From Burkholderiales bacterium (GTDB lineage Bacteria; Pseudomonadota; Gammaproteobacteria; Burkholderiales; Burkholderiaceae): a DNA stretch of 29,409 nucleotides. The translations under genes were made by a program, and so were the position numbers. A model generated the notes under the pieces. It worked only from the letters and a program-made list of their open reading frames with translations. It did no database searches and was not told the origin of the DNA. Below, piece by piece: positions 8,361-15,886 of the stretch. The DNA is taken from the NCBI GenBank assembly GCA_947372535.1, contig CANBUA010000017.1, positions 1 to 29,409 of the forward strand. Reading direction: 5' to 3'. Each line of letters begins with the position of its first letter. Position 1 is the stretch's first letter.

Positions 8361-9716
8361 TCATGGATTCACGGTGAAGCTATTGGAGACCGTGGCCACC
8401 GCTTCGCCGTTGTAGACGGTCAGCGGGCCGGTTTGAGCACCAGCCGGCACCGTCACCACCAACTGGGTGGCGCTGCCTGATACCACCGCAGCCTGGATGC
8501 CCGTCCCGGTGCTGCCGGTGAAACGCACCACGTTGTTGGCCAAGGTGGTGCTGAACCCAGAGCCGGTCACGGTCACGGTATCGCCCACCACGCCAGCGGT
8601 TGGGGTGAAACTGGTCAGCGTGGGCGGCGTGGATGGCGTGACGGAGGGTGTGGATGAAGGGGCAAGCACCACGCCTTTCAGCGAGGCATACCCTTCAGTG
8701 TTCACAAAGCCTTGCGCATCAACCTGCAACTTGCCGTTGGTGGCATCGTAAGTGATGTAGAGATCAATGGTGCTGCCCGCGCGGTAGCGCACGGTGTTGT
8801 TGGTGGCGCCAGCAGTGAAGCGGTCAGTAACCGCGCTGTACGTCGCGGCCAAGTAGCTGAGGGTACGGCCTTCGGCGTCAATGCTCACATCGCCATTGCT
8901 CTTGATGTGCACCGTGCGGCGGCTGCTCAACGGGAACAGGGCCCTGGCGGCTGCATTGTTGCTGCCTTCGGCACCAGACTGGTCCACGGTCAGTGTGTAG
9001 TCACCGGCAAAGGCGGTGAAGAACTCATTGAATCCGGTCGCAGCAGGTGTGTAGCTGGGTGTCGCCAGCGTCGGCACGGTCCCGGTGGCTGCCGTGCTAA
9101 CCAGCGCGTCAAGATCGGGGTTGGCTGCCTTGAACTGATCCAGCAAGCGGTCGTAGTCGTTACCAGTCTGGCTGCCGGTGGAGGCCGTCAACGGGCTCGT
9201 GACCGGATTGAACTGGCCTGGCAGGGCATAGCTATCGAGGGCCGTCTTCAGGGCTGCAATGGCGGCATTGATGACCGTCTCATTCAGTTTGGACAGATCA
9301 GTGGCGCTCAAGCTTGCAAACACGGCGCTGGGGACGGCGCCCAGGATCTGGGCCAGTGTCAGCGTGGTCAGGGGCGTCACGTTGGTGACAATGCTGCTAC
9401 CGTTGCCCACGGTGAAGGCGTAATAGGTGCTTGTGCCGTCAGAAGCCTTCACGACGCAGGGCAGATTGGCGGTGGGCACCGTCGTGCCCCAGGTCCCGGT
9501 GGCGCTGATGGCGATGCCGGTTTTCTTCAGGCCGTCCTTGCAGCTCAGCTCCACCGAGCCACTGGTCAAAGCCCGACCGCTGGCCGCCGTACCACTGACG
9601 CTGGTATTGCCGTTGCCGCCGCTCCCGCCGCCACAGGCGCTGAGCAAAATCCCGGCGCCGATCACCATGCCGGCCACTGCCGCACGTCCTGCTTTTTCAT
9701 GCTTCATGTTGCGCAT
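8361..9716 (-). CDS. Lipoprotein with C-terminal IPT/TIG domain
   Basis: I chose the ATG at 9716 because AAGGA lies 4 nt before it. An upstream in-frame codon would add eleven residues with no signal-peptide logic. The resulting 451-residue protein begins with a lipoprotein signal peptide ending in the lipobox LLSACGGG and a Gly/Ser-rich linker. The middle region contains a small strand-rich start, then helical and beta segments of unknown fold. The last ~90 residues form an IPT/TIG immunoglobulin-like domain: PTLTSFTPTAGVVGDTVTVTG, GSGF and a terminal SNSFTVNP. It is probably anchored in the outer membrane facing the periplasm or the surface. IPT domains occur in surface-binding and adhesion proteins, but no specific function can be given. 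A candidate promoter with -10 GATAAT lies just upstream, divergent from the GST promoter. Confidence 0.85.
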   Translation of the reverse strand: MRNMKHEKAGRAAVAGMVIGAGILLSACGGGSGGNGNTSVSGTAASGRALTSGSVELSCKDGLKKTGIAISATGTWGTTVPTANLPCVVKASDGTSTYYAFTVGNGSSIVTNVTPLTTLTLAQILGAVPSAVFASLSATDLSKLNETVINAAIAALKTALDSYALPGQFNPVTSPLTASTGSQTGNDYDRLLDQFKAANPDLDALVSTAATGTVPTLATPSYTPAATGFNEFFTAFAGDYTLTVDQSGAEGSNNAAARALFPLSSRRTVHIKSNGDVSIDAEGRTLSYLAATYSAVTDRFTAGATNNTVRYRAGSTIDLYITYDATNGKLQVDAQGFVNTEGYASLKGVVLAPSSTPSVTPSTPPTLTSFTPTAGVVGDTVTVTGSGFSTTLANNVVRFTGSTGTGIQAAVVSGSATQLVVTVPAGAQTGPLTVYNGEAVATVSNSFTVNP

Positions 9717-9757
9717 TCCATCCTTAGTGTCGGCTCGCGCCGCGTACAAAGGGTGCG

Positions 9758-9785
9758 ATTATCGTTAAACAGCATGGACTGCCTA
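9758..9785 (-). promoter_or_regulatory. Candidate sigma-70 promoter of the IPT lipoprotein gene
   Basis: On the minus strand TAGGCA (9780-9785) is separated by 16 nt from GATAAT (9758-9763), 40 nt upstream of the chosen ATG. The -10 matches five of six consensus bases and the -35 four of six. The same CGATAATCG context is repeated in the opposite orientation for the GST gene. Confidence 0.38.
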
Positions 9786-9812
9786 CTCTTACATTGAGGG
9801 GGGCGCTTTCCC

Positions 9813-9841
9813 TGGACCCGCCTGCTGCAAGCGCCGATAAT
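9813..9841 (+). promoter_or_regulatory. Candidate sigma-70 promoter of the GST/map pair
   Basis: TGGACC (9813-9818) and GATAAT (9836-9841) are spaced by 17 nt. Transcription would start near 9848, leaving a short leader with GAGGAG in front of the GST start. This is moderately good as a consensus match and has not been tested. Confidence 0.38.
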
Positions 9842-9860
9842 CGTTTAGAGGAGCCTCACG

Positions 9861-10517
9861 ATGAGCATCACCATCACCGCCTTTGAACGCTCACCGGATG
9901 GCGGCAAAGGATTGGCACGTGATACACGCGTCCGCTGGGCACTTGAAGAAGTGGACCAACCTTATGAGGTGCGCCTTGTTTCTTTCCGCGGGATGAAAGA
10001 GCCCGCACATCTGGCGCTTCATCCTTTCGGCCAAATCCCGACGTACGAGGAGGGCGATCTGGTCCTGTTCGAAACGGGGGCCATCGTGTTGCACATCGCC
10101 CAAGGTCATGCAGGCCTGCTGCCAGACGATGCCCATGCCCGGGCACGCGCGATCACCTGGATGTTTGCTGCACTCAACACCATGGAGCCGCCGATCCTTG
10201 AGTTCGGAAACGCTAAACTGCTCGAAGGCGACAAGCCTTGGCATAAGGATCGCCTGCCGCTGGTCCAAGATCGCGTCCGCGCCCGGCTGGATCAACTGGC
10301 CCGCCGTCTCGGTGATGCAGACTGGCTCGATGGCGCATCGTTCAGCGCAGGCGATTTGATGATGGTGTCGGTTCTTCTGCGGCTGCGCTCATCGGGCATG
10401 CTGGACACCTATCAAAACCTGGCCGCTTATGTGGCGCGAGGTGAAGCACGGCCCGCCTATCAACGCGCATTCGCGGCGCAATGGGCAGTCAATACAAGCC
10501 AGAAGGCCCCGGGCTGA
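9861..10517 (+). CDS. Glutathione S-transferase family protein
   Basis: This 218-residue soluble protein has a thioredoxin-like N-terminal domain at about 1-80. It contains DTRVRWALEEVDQPYEVR, the cis-proline turn HPFGQIPTYEEGDLVLFETGAI with Glu-Thr for glutathione binding, and a helical C-terminal domain containing LDQLARRLGDADWLDGASFSAGDL. The latter includes the conserved N-capping Ser and Asp. The canonical N-terminal catalytic Tyr/Ser/Cys is not obvious. The segment SPDGGKGLARDTR in its place suggests a Ser-type or non-conjugating member, so the substrate is unknown. GAGGAG lies about 8 nt before the ATG. It ends 33 bp before the methionine aminopeptidase gene on the same strand, which may share its transcript. 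Confidence 0.9.
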   Translation: MSITITAFERSPDGGKGLARDTRVRWALEEVDQPYEVRLVSFRGMKEPAHLALHPFGQIPTYEEGDLVLFETGAIVLHIAQGHAGLLPDDAHARARAITWMFAALNTMEPPILEFGNAKLLEGDKPWHKDRLPLVQDRVRARLDQLARRLGDADWLDGASFSAGDLMMVSVLLRLRSSGMLDTYQNLAAYVARGEARPAYQRAFAAQWAVNTSQKAPG

Positions 10518-10550
10518 TGAGCGCCCGGACACCTGATACAAGGAAACCAC

Positions 10551-11297
10551 ATGACCATCGAAAACGAAGACGACGTGATTGCACTGAAACGCATCGGCAA
10601 GATCGTTTCATACGTGCTGCAGCAGATGCTCGACACCGCCGAACCCGGCATGACCACGCGCGAGCTCGATGCATTCGGCGCGCAATTGCTTGAAAAACAC
10701 GGCGCGCAATCAGCGCCGAAACTCACCTATGACTTTCCAGGCTTCACCTGCATCAGCATCAACGAAGAGGCCGCACACGGCATCCCCGGTGATCGCGTGA
10801 TTCGAGCTGGCGACATGTTGAATGTCGATGTGTCCGCTGAGTTGGGCGGCTACTTCGCCGATACCGGCGGCACCACCATCGTGCCCCCGACCAATGCCCT
10901 GAAGACGCGCTTGTGCCATGCCACGCGCACGGCCCTTGAGCAAGCCATGAAGCAGGCCCGCGCCGGCCAGCCCCTCAACGGCATCGGCGGGGCCATCCAG
11001 CGAACGGCCAAGCACCACGGCTTCAAGATCATCGAGAACCTCGGCAGCCACGGGGTGGGCCGCGCCCTTCATGAAGCTCCCGAGCACATCCCCGGTTACT
11101 TTGATCCGACGGACAAGCGCCTCTTGAAAGAAGGCATGGTGATCACGATCGAGCCCTTCCTCTCGACCAAAAGCCGTGTGGTGACCGAGACAGCCGATGG
11201 CTGGACCTTGGTGGGGGCGCCTGGCAATTTGTCAGCGCAATATGAGCACACGATGATCATCACCAAGGGCGCCCCTATCGTCGTCACTCAGCACTGA
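10551..11297 (+). CDS. map: Type I methionine aminopeptidase
   Basis: This 248-residue cytosolic metalloenzyme removes the initiator methionine from nascent proteins. All five metal ligands are present: Asp93 and Asp104 (in NVDVSAELGGYFADTGGT), His167 (SHGVGRALHE), Glu201 (ITIEPFL) and Glu232 (SAQYEHTM). His76 in AAHGIPG corresponds to the substrate-positioning histidine. There is no N-terminal zinc-finger or SH3-like extension. The sequence style (MTIENEDD..., PKLTYDFPGFTCISINEE) resembles the second, non-rpsB-linked copy found in many proteobacteria and cyanobacteria. The gene sits next to a GST gene rather than rpsB, which agrees. A weak AAGGAAA precedes the ATG. Whether the genome also has the usual rpsB-linked map cannot be seen here. 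Confidence 0.94.
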   Translation: MTIENEDDVIALKRIGKIVSYVLQQMLDTAEPGMTTRELDAFGAQLLEKHGAQSAPKLTYDFPGFTCISINEEAAHGIPGDRVIRAGDMLNVDVSAELGGYFADTGGTTIVPPTNALKTRLCHATRTALEQAMKQARAGQPLNGIGGAIQRTAKHHGFKIIENLGSHGVGRALHEAPEHIPGYFDPTDKRLLKEGMVITIEPFLSTKSRVVTETADGWTLVGAPGNLSAQYEHTMIITKGAPIVVTQH

Positions 11298-11340
11298 GTG
11301 CCTTGGGGGGCGAGCCCTTCGTCATCAACCGGATCGCGAC

Positions 11341-11817
11341 TCAAGCCGACTCGACCTCGACCACGCTGCCATGGCCATCCACCAAGGGGCGTCGCGGTCC
11401 ACTGGCTGAGACCTGATCACCGACCTTCCAGCCTGCCGCCCTCATCCCTGAGGGCTTCAGATGGAGAAAATCACCGGAATCCAAGACGACGCCGTTGGGT
11501 TCGCCATGCTTGGCAAAATTGATCCGCACGACACGGCCGCTTGCCACCTCAGGGGCTTGATCGACCAGACCTTCAATCCCGGACAAGTCGTACACATCAT
11601 GGTGAGCCTCGCCCTTGTCTGAACTTGGCCGGACGGATCCGGTGCAAGTCACCTCAGCGCCTGGCGCCAGGCTTTGAACAGCGCTCGACAGATCTTGCTC
11701 GCAAACGAATTGAACCGTCACGCCCTCGACGTCCAGCAGCAGCCCTTCGATGGTGCCTTTGGGGCTGTAGACGGTTTGCAAAACGGTCCCCGACAGTTGC
11801 CATTCCTGGTGGTCCAT
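11341..11817 (-). CDS. Hypothetical protein with two OB-like repeats
   Basis: This 158-residue protein has no signal peptide or membrane segment. Two halves share a pattern. Residues ~8-62 begin GTVLQTVYSPKGTIEGLLLD and residues ~93-148 begin GRVVRINFAKHGEPNGVVLD. Each half then continues through beta strands and a helix to a 'L.PG/VGD.V...G' close, as in small OB-fold domains. I infer an internal duplication of an OB-like barrel. Comparable unannotated proteins with the 'HGEPNGVVLDSGDFLHLKP' style occur in proteobacteria, but I know of no assigned function. GAAAGG lies about 6 nt upstream of the ATG. The gene is convergent with map and divergent from the DUF2164 operon. Confidence 0.78.
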   Translation of the reverse strand: MDHQEWQLSGTVLQTVYSPKGTIEGLLLDVEGVTVQFVCEQDLSSAVQSLAPGAEVTCTGSVRPSSDKGEAHHDVYDLSGIEGLVDQAPEVASGRVVRINFAKHGEPNGVVLDSGDFLHLKPSGMRAAGWKVGDQVSASGPRRPLVDGHGSVVEVESA

Positions 11818-11921
11818 GTTCGCCTTTCACAGTGAAGTAGGTGGATGCACGTGGGGTCTCTCCATGCAGGTTCAACAGATTCTGATCAAAATGAGCGTTG
11901 TCTTCAGGCAAAGGGCTTTTT

Positions 11922-12200
11922 GTGACCATCGAGCTGAACAAGGAAACACGGGCGACCGCGATCGCATCCATCGAGCGGTACTTTCGTACCAACATGGATG
12001 AGCCCATCGGCAACGTGACCGCTGGTGCGCTCCTCGGATTTTTCCTGGAGGAAATCGGACCATCAATTTACAACCAGGGCGTCACCGATGCACAAGAGCG
12101 GCTTCAGGCCAGGGTGATGGAACTCGACATTGAGGTGCATGAAAACGAGTTCAGGTACTGGGACAAATACGATCGCCAAAGCAAGGCACGAAAATCGTGA
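11922..12200 (+). CDS. DUF2164 family protein
   Basis: This small cytosolic protein has 92 residues from the chosen GTG. It matches the DUF2164 family across its length: an IELNKETRATAIASIERYF start, the core IGNVTAGALLGFFLEEIGP, then IYNQGVTDAQERLQ and a terminal FRYWDKYD. I prefer the GTG at 11922, preceded by AAAGGG at 6 nt. A TTG at 11898 would add eight residues, but family members begin at the equivalent of VTIELN. Its stop overlaps the start of the nitronate monooxygenase gene by 4 nt (GTGA), so the two are translationally coupled. The family's function is unknown. Confidence 0.85.
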   Translation: MTIELNKETRATAIASIERYFRTNMDEPIGNVTAGALLGFFLEEIGPSIYNQGVTDAQERLQARVMELDIEVHENEFRYWDKYDRQSKARKS

Positions 12201-13261
12201 CGTCAAGCGCACTCGCCCAGAAATTGGGCACCGCCCTGCCCATCATCCAGGCACCCATGGCCGGCGTGCAGGGCAGTGCATTGGCACTGGCCGTGTGCCA
12301 TGCAGGCGGGCTCGGGTCCATTCCTGCGGCCGCCTTGAGCCCAGATGCCCTGCGCGCGGAACTGAGCGTGATGGTGGCACAAAGCAACGGCCTGCCATGG
12401 AACGTCAATTTCTTTGCCCATGAGCCACCCACGGTGGATGAAAAAAGCCAGGCAGCATGGCGTGCTTCGCTGGCACCCTTCTACGATCAATACAACATTG
12501 ATCCGGCCACCATCACCACGGGCGCCGGCCGCAGCCCTTTCACTGAAGCCTTGGCTGATCTGGTGGCGCCATTTCGGCCCCCTGTGGTGAGCTTTCACTT
12601 TGGCCTGCCCTCGCCACCGCTGTTGGCCCGTGTTCGCGCCTGGGGAGCCAAGGTGCTTTCCAGTGCCACCACCGTCGAGGAAGCGTTGTGGCTGCAGGAA
12701 CGAGGGGTGGACGCCATCATTGCGCAAGGCCTAGAGGCCGGAGGGCACCGCGGCTACTTCCTCACACGGGACCTCACAACGCAGATGGGCACCTTCGCGC
12801 TGCTCCCACAAATTGTCCGTGCCGTGAACGTGCCCGTCATGGCCTCGGGCGGCATCGTCGATGAACAAAGCGTGGCTGCGGCATTTGGGCTGGGTGCTGC
12901 TGGCGTGCAGGTAGGCACGGCTTATTTGCTCTGCCATGAAGCCACGACCAGCCCTGTCCATCGCGCCGCTTTACAAAGCGAAGCTGCACGCCACACCGCA
13001 CTGACCACGCTGTTCACGGGCGGCGCGGCGCGCGGCATCGTCAACCGGGCCATGCGAGAACTCGGCGCATTGAACAACCTGGCCCCGGCGTTCCCGCTCG
13101 CGACGGCGGCCATGGCACCCTTGCGCGCGGCCGCAGAACGAGAAGGATGCGGAGATTTCAGCCCCTTGTGGAGCGGGCAGAACGCCAGTGTTTGCCGCGC
13201 TGTGTCTGCCAGCGAAGTCACACAGGCGCTGGCGCGAGGTTGCCCACCAGGGCACGCCTGA
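12197..13261 (+). CDS. Nitronate monooxygenase family flavoprotein
   Basis: This 354-residue FMN-dependent TIM-barrel enzyme would oxidise alkyl nitronates such as propionate 3-nitronate. Visible family motifs are IIQAPMAGVQG near the N-terminus (motif I), FHFGLP, GLEAGGHRG with the catalytic-base candidate His184, and ASGGIVDEQSVAAAFGLGAAGVQVGTAYL for the FMN phosphate. A late SGQNASV corresponds to the C-terminal motif of class I nitronate monooxygenases. Residues and length agree with class I enzymes, though the physiological substrate cannot be deduced. The GTG start overlaps the DUF2164 stop, and the DUF4105 gene begins 12 nt after its stop. The three probably form one operon starting before 11922. 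Confidence 0.92.
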   Translation: MTSSALAQKLGTALPIIQAPMAGVQGSALALAVCHAGGLGSIPAAALSPDALRAELSVMVAQSNGLPWNVNFFAHEPPTVDEKSQAAWRASLAPFYDQYNIDPATITTGAGRSPFTEALADLVAPFRPPVVSFHFGLPSPPLLARVRAWGAKVLSSATTVEEALWLQERGVDAIIAQGLEAGGHRGYFLTRDLTTQMGTFALLPQIVRAVNVPVMASGGIVDEQSVAAAFGLGAAGVQVGTAYLLCHEATTSPVHRAALQSEAARHTALTTLFTGGAARGIVNRAMRELGALNNLAPAFPLATAAMAPLRAAAEREGCGDFSPLWSGQNASVCRAVSASEVTQALARGCPPGHA

Positions 13262-13273
13262 TAATCCCCGTCA

Positions 13274-14284
13274 ATGACTCAGACGCTACTGCACGTTGTT
13301 GGCCGCGGGGCGGTCACACTCACTTTGCTGCTCACCGCCATCTGGGCATGCCTGGCGCTCTGGCACCAACTGCCAGGCCCCCTGTTCGGCAAGGTCATCG
13401 CTGGCGCGATTTGGGTTGGACTCAGCCTGCTGCTCATCAAGCTGGTCTGGCAAGGCCACGCCGCTCGCGCACTGCTGGCCTATGCCGTGGCATTCGGCGC
13501 GCTGATGATGTGGTGGCACACGATCTTGCCGTCACAGAACCGCCAGTGGGCCGACGAGGTCGCCCGCCAGTTGACCTACCATGTCGACGGCAGCCAGGTC
13601 ACCTTGCACAACGTTCGCAACTTCGAATGGCGCACCGACACCGACTACACCCAGCGTTGGGAAACCCGCCGGTATGACTTGGCGCAACTGCGCTCGGTCG
13701 ATGTCGCGGCGTCGTACTGGATGGGCCCGGTGATTGCGCACACCTTGGTGTCCTTTGGCTTCAAGGATGGTCGCTACCTGACCTTCTCGATCGAGATACG
13801 CAAAGAGCGCGGCGAGCAATTTTCTGCCATTGGCGGCTTCTTCAGGCAGTTCGAGACCAGCTTGGTGGCCGCCGATGAACACGACATCCTGCGCGTGCGC
13901 ACCAATGTGCGCGGCGAAGACGTCTACCTCTACCGCGTCCGCCTGGCGCCCGAGCAGATGCGCTCGCTGTTCATGGCCTACCTTGGCCAAGCCGATGCGC
14001 TGGCGCGCGAGCCACGCTTCTACAACACGCTGATCGCCAACTGCACGACCATCGTGTACGAACTGGCCAGGCAAGTCGTGCCCGGCTTGCCGCTTGACTA
14101 TCGCCTGTTGGCCTCAGGTTATCTGCCCGAGTACCTTCATGATGTCGGCGCCTTGATGCCTGGTTATGAAATGAAAACACTCCGTGCTCAAGGCCGCATC
14201 ACTGGCCGCGCCATGGCCACCGATGCGCAAGCAGGCATTGATTTTTCACGGGCCATTCGGCTGGGCGTGCCAGGAAAAAACTGA
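13274..14284 (+). CDS. Membrane-anchored DUF4105 (Lnb N-terminal-like) protein
   Basis: This 336-residue protein has two or three N-terminal membrane helices (about 10-30, 37-57 and 62-84). A large periplasmic domain follows. It matches DUF4105 / Lnb N-terminal periplasmic family: SYWMGPVIAHTLVSFGF, then DGRYLTFSIEIRKERGE, the Cys257 segment NCTTIVYELAR, and a late LDYRLLASGYLPEYL. In the family the conserved Cys and His suggest a thiol-hydrolase-like fold. Here His136 and Cys257 are candidates for such a pair. The activity is not established. The ATG lies 12 nt after the nitronate monooxygenase stop with no clear Shine-Dalgarno, which fits coupling to the upstream gene. Confidence 0.88.
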   Translation: MTQTLLHVVGRGAVTLTLLLTAIWACLALWHQLPGPLFGKVIAGAIWVGLSLLLIKLVWQGHAARALLAYAVAFGALMMWWHTILPSQNRQWADEVARQLTYHVDGSQVTLHNVRNFEWRTDTDYTQRWETRRYDLAQLRSVDVAASYWMGPVIAHTLVSFGFKDGRYLTFSIEIRKERGEQFSAIGGFFRQFETSLVAADEHDILRVRTNVRGEDVYLYRVRLAPEQMRSLFMAYLGQADALAREPRFYNTLIANCTTIVYELARQVVPGLPLDYRLLASGYLPEYLHDVGALMPGYEMKTLRAQGRITGRAMATDAQAGIDFSRAIRLGVPGKN

Positions 14285-14366
14285 TCTCATCCATTCAGGG
14301 GGGGTTACTCATTGCCTTCCACGGGGGTTCAATGCACACTGAGTTTTTCAACGAAAGGGCAATGCA

Positions 14367-14570
14367 ATGAACCGATATTTGAGCTACGGCGTGGGTCTCT
14401 TCATGGCTGCTTCGGGCTGTTCCGTCATGGCGGCACCCCTGGTTGGCAACGCCCCTGCTTCCATCGCCAAGTGGACACAGACAGGCAAGACGCCTATGGC
14501 CTCAAAGATAGCTGATGCTCGCCTGAAGGCATCGCAGCAAGACAAGCCTTGCCCTTATCGTCGCTCTTGA
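14367..14570 (+). CDS. Small secreted protein of unknown function
   Basis: This 67-residue ORF begins with a plausible export signal: MNR, a hydrophobic core, and VMAAP. An alternative reading is a weak lipobox at AASGC. A short polar tail rich in Lys, Ala and Gln with one Cys follows. AAAGGG lies about 8 nt upstream of the ATG. The ORF ends 16 bp before a strong intrinsic terminator. The signal sequence, the ribosome site and the dedicated terminator together support a real gene. I do not recognise the family and assign no function. Confidence 0.5.
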   Translation: MNRYLSYGVGLFMAASGCSVMAAPLVGNAPASIAKWTQTGKTPMASKIADARLKASQQDKPCPYRRS

Positions 14571-14586
14571 ACCCACCCAAACAATG

Positions 14587-14619
14587 AGCCCGCTGACCTA
14601 ATGGCCAGCGGGCTTTTTC
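14587..14619 (+). terminator. Intrinsic terminator after the small secreted gene
   Basis: AGCCCGCTG (14587-14595) pairs perfectly with CAGCGGGCT (14606-14614) across a 10-nt loop. TTTTTCTTT follows. This is a textbook rho-independent terminator for plus-strand transcription. It lies between two convergent genes. Confidence 0.88.
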
Positions 14620-14625
14620 TTTGGA

Positions 14626-14889
14626 CTACTTCTGGCCTTTCATCGACGCTGATGCGCTTTTGTCGGCCGCAGTCCAAGCTTCAGGCCAGCGACCCAAATC
14701 GCCTATCTCGCTGCCGGTGGCCGTGCCACCGGTGGCTTGCCTCTGCGAGCTTTGACGGCGGCTGCGCCAATCATTGAAATCGTTAGAGAACTGCTGATGC
14801 CGCCGTTGATGCCATTGACCGTAGTCCTCGTCAATACGGCGCAGTTGTTTGCCCCCCTTTCTAGGGTGTTGGGTTCCGTACTGGCGCAT
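14626..14889 (-). CDS. Small Trp/Arg-rich protein with a BON/SWFGD-associated tail pattern
   Basis: This 87-residue hydrophilic protein contains IDEDYGQWHQRRHQQFSND followed by FNDWR. This resembles the repeated 'DYxxWRxxRYxxFxxDFxxWR' tail of SWFGD or BON/DUF2171 stress-type proteins in Burkholderiales. Only this tail module is present here. There is no BON or PRC domain. A Gly/Ala/Thr-rich linker and a Trp-Pro-containing end follow. There is no signal peptide. The ATG at 14889 has no good Shine-Dalgarno. The gene is convergent with the small secreted gene, the intervening terminator lying just past its stop. Function unknown. Confidence 0.55.
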   Translation of the reverse strand: MRQYGTQHPRKGGKQLRRIDEDYGQWHQRRHQQFSNDFNDWRSRRQSSQRQATGGTATGSEIGDLGRWPEAWTAADKSASASMKGQK

Positions 14890-15058
14890 GTTCTAATGTA
14901 AGGAATTGCAAAGTCAGGGACGACATTCAAGCGACGAGCATCCATTGGGTGCTCATGAAATTCAGTTGACTGCATCAGTTCAATACCTTGGCATTCATGG
15001 CCATGTTATTGGCTTGCCCCTGCCTGATTTTTTTCGCCACCCCATTTATATCCATAAA

Positions 15059-15826
15059 ATGAAGCATCTTCCCTTGGCAATGATCTTGGCGACGGCACTG
15101 ACTGCCTGCGGCGGAGGAGGTGGTGATAACGGCGAGAGTTTGTACACGCCGCTTGGCGGCCAAAATCAGACGGCCGAAGGGCTTTATCAAGGCACCACCA
15201 ACAATGGTTATGAATTTCAAACCATTGTGCTGGAGGATGGGGAAATCTGGACTTTGTATGGCGCCAATTCAGGCGGTGTATTTTTAATCAGTGGCTTCCT
15301 CCAAGGTCAGGGCGTCTCAAACAGCCTTACTTTTGCTTCTCAAGATTACCGGGATTTCGGTTCTAGCCCTGCTATTGCCGGCACATTGAGCGGACGTTAT
15401 GTCACCGACGTCAGTTTCAATGGGGCGATGACATTTCCAGGAGGCATCATCACCTTCACGAGTTCGGCCATTCCTTCCGCCAACTTCAACTACGACACCC
15501 CAGCGTCCATTTCAAGCATTGTCGGCAGTTGGAACCTGAGCGACCTTCGTGGCGCGCCCGTGCCCATCACCATCAACAACCGTGGGGACGTGACTGGCGC
15601 CTTCAATGGCTGTAGTTTCACTGGCGCATTTGTACCTCGCGCCTCTGGTAAAAATGTCTACGATGTGTCTCTCCAGTTTGGCGCCACTCCCTGCCCTCTG
15701 CCTGGCCAGACGGCTCGAGGCATTGCATTGAGCTACCAGGTTGCGGGTGGGTTGACCAGGCAACTGGTCATGGTCGGGGTGGATGCAACACGGACCACTG
15801 GGGCCATCTTCCTGGGACAACGCTGA
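15059..15826 (+). CDS. Putative lipoprotein of unknown function
   Basis: The chosen ATG at 15059 gives a 255-residue protein with a short lipoprotein signal peptide and the lipobox LTACGGGGG at about 13-21. The frame stays open upstream, but that extension has no signal and cannot be secreted sensibly. The mature part is rich in Gly, Ser, Thr and beta-strand patterns. It contains GLYQGTTNNGYEFQTIVLEDG and later a GNL-like barrel feel with ISSIVGSWNLSDLRG. Two cysteines (in GCSFTGAF and ATPCPLPG) could pair. Similar 'LYxGTTSNGR...LEDG.yw.lY' proteins are common in Burkholderiales and unannotated. No Shine-Dalgarno is visible. TTATAT lies 8 nt before the ATG, so a very short leader is possible. 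Confidence 0.75.
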   Translation: MKHLPLAMILATALTACGGGGGDNGESLYTPLGGQNQTAEGLYQGTTNNGYEFQTIVLEDGEIWTLYGANSGGVFLISGFLQGQGVSNSLTFASQDYRDFGSSPAIAGTLSGRYVTDVSFNGAMTFPGGIITFTSSAIPSANFNYDTPASISSIVGSWNLSDLRGAPVPITINNRGDVTGAFNGCSFTGAFVPRASGKNVYDVSLQFGATPCPLPGQTARGIALSYQVAGGLTRQLVMVGVDATRTTGAIFLGQR

Positions 15827-15886
15827 GCAGACGATGCCCGGAACGTGCAAGCACAGGCTCTTGGCGGCCTTGAGCCGATCAACTCA

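Noticed and set aside
8712..9797. 361-codon plus-strand ORF opposite the IPT lipoprotein
   Set aside because: It is an antisense frame with low-complexity Gly/Ala/Gln composition. The minus strand has a lipobox and an IPT domain.
14906..15058. 51-codon N-terminal extension of the lipoprotein frame
   Set aside because: It would bury the signal peptide and lipobox. The extension has no start-site support.
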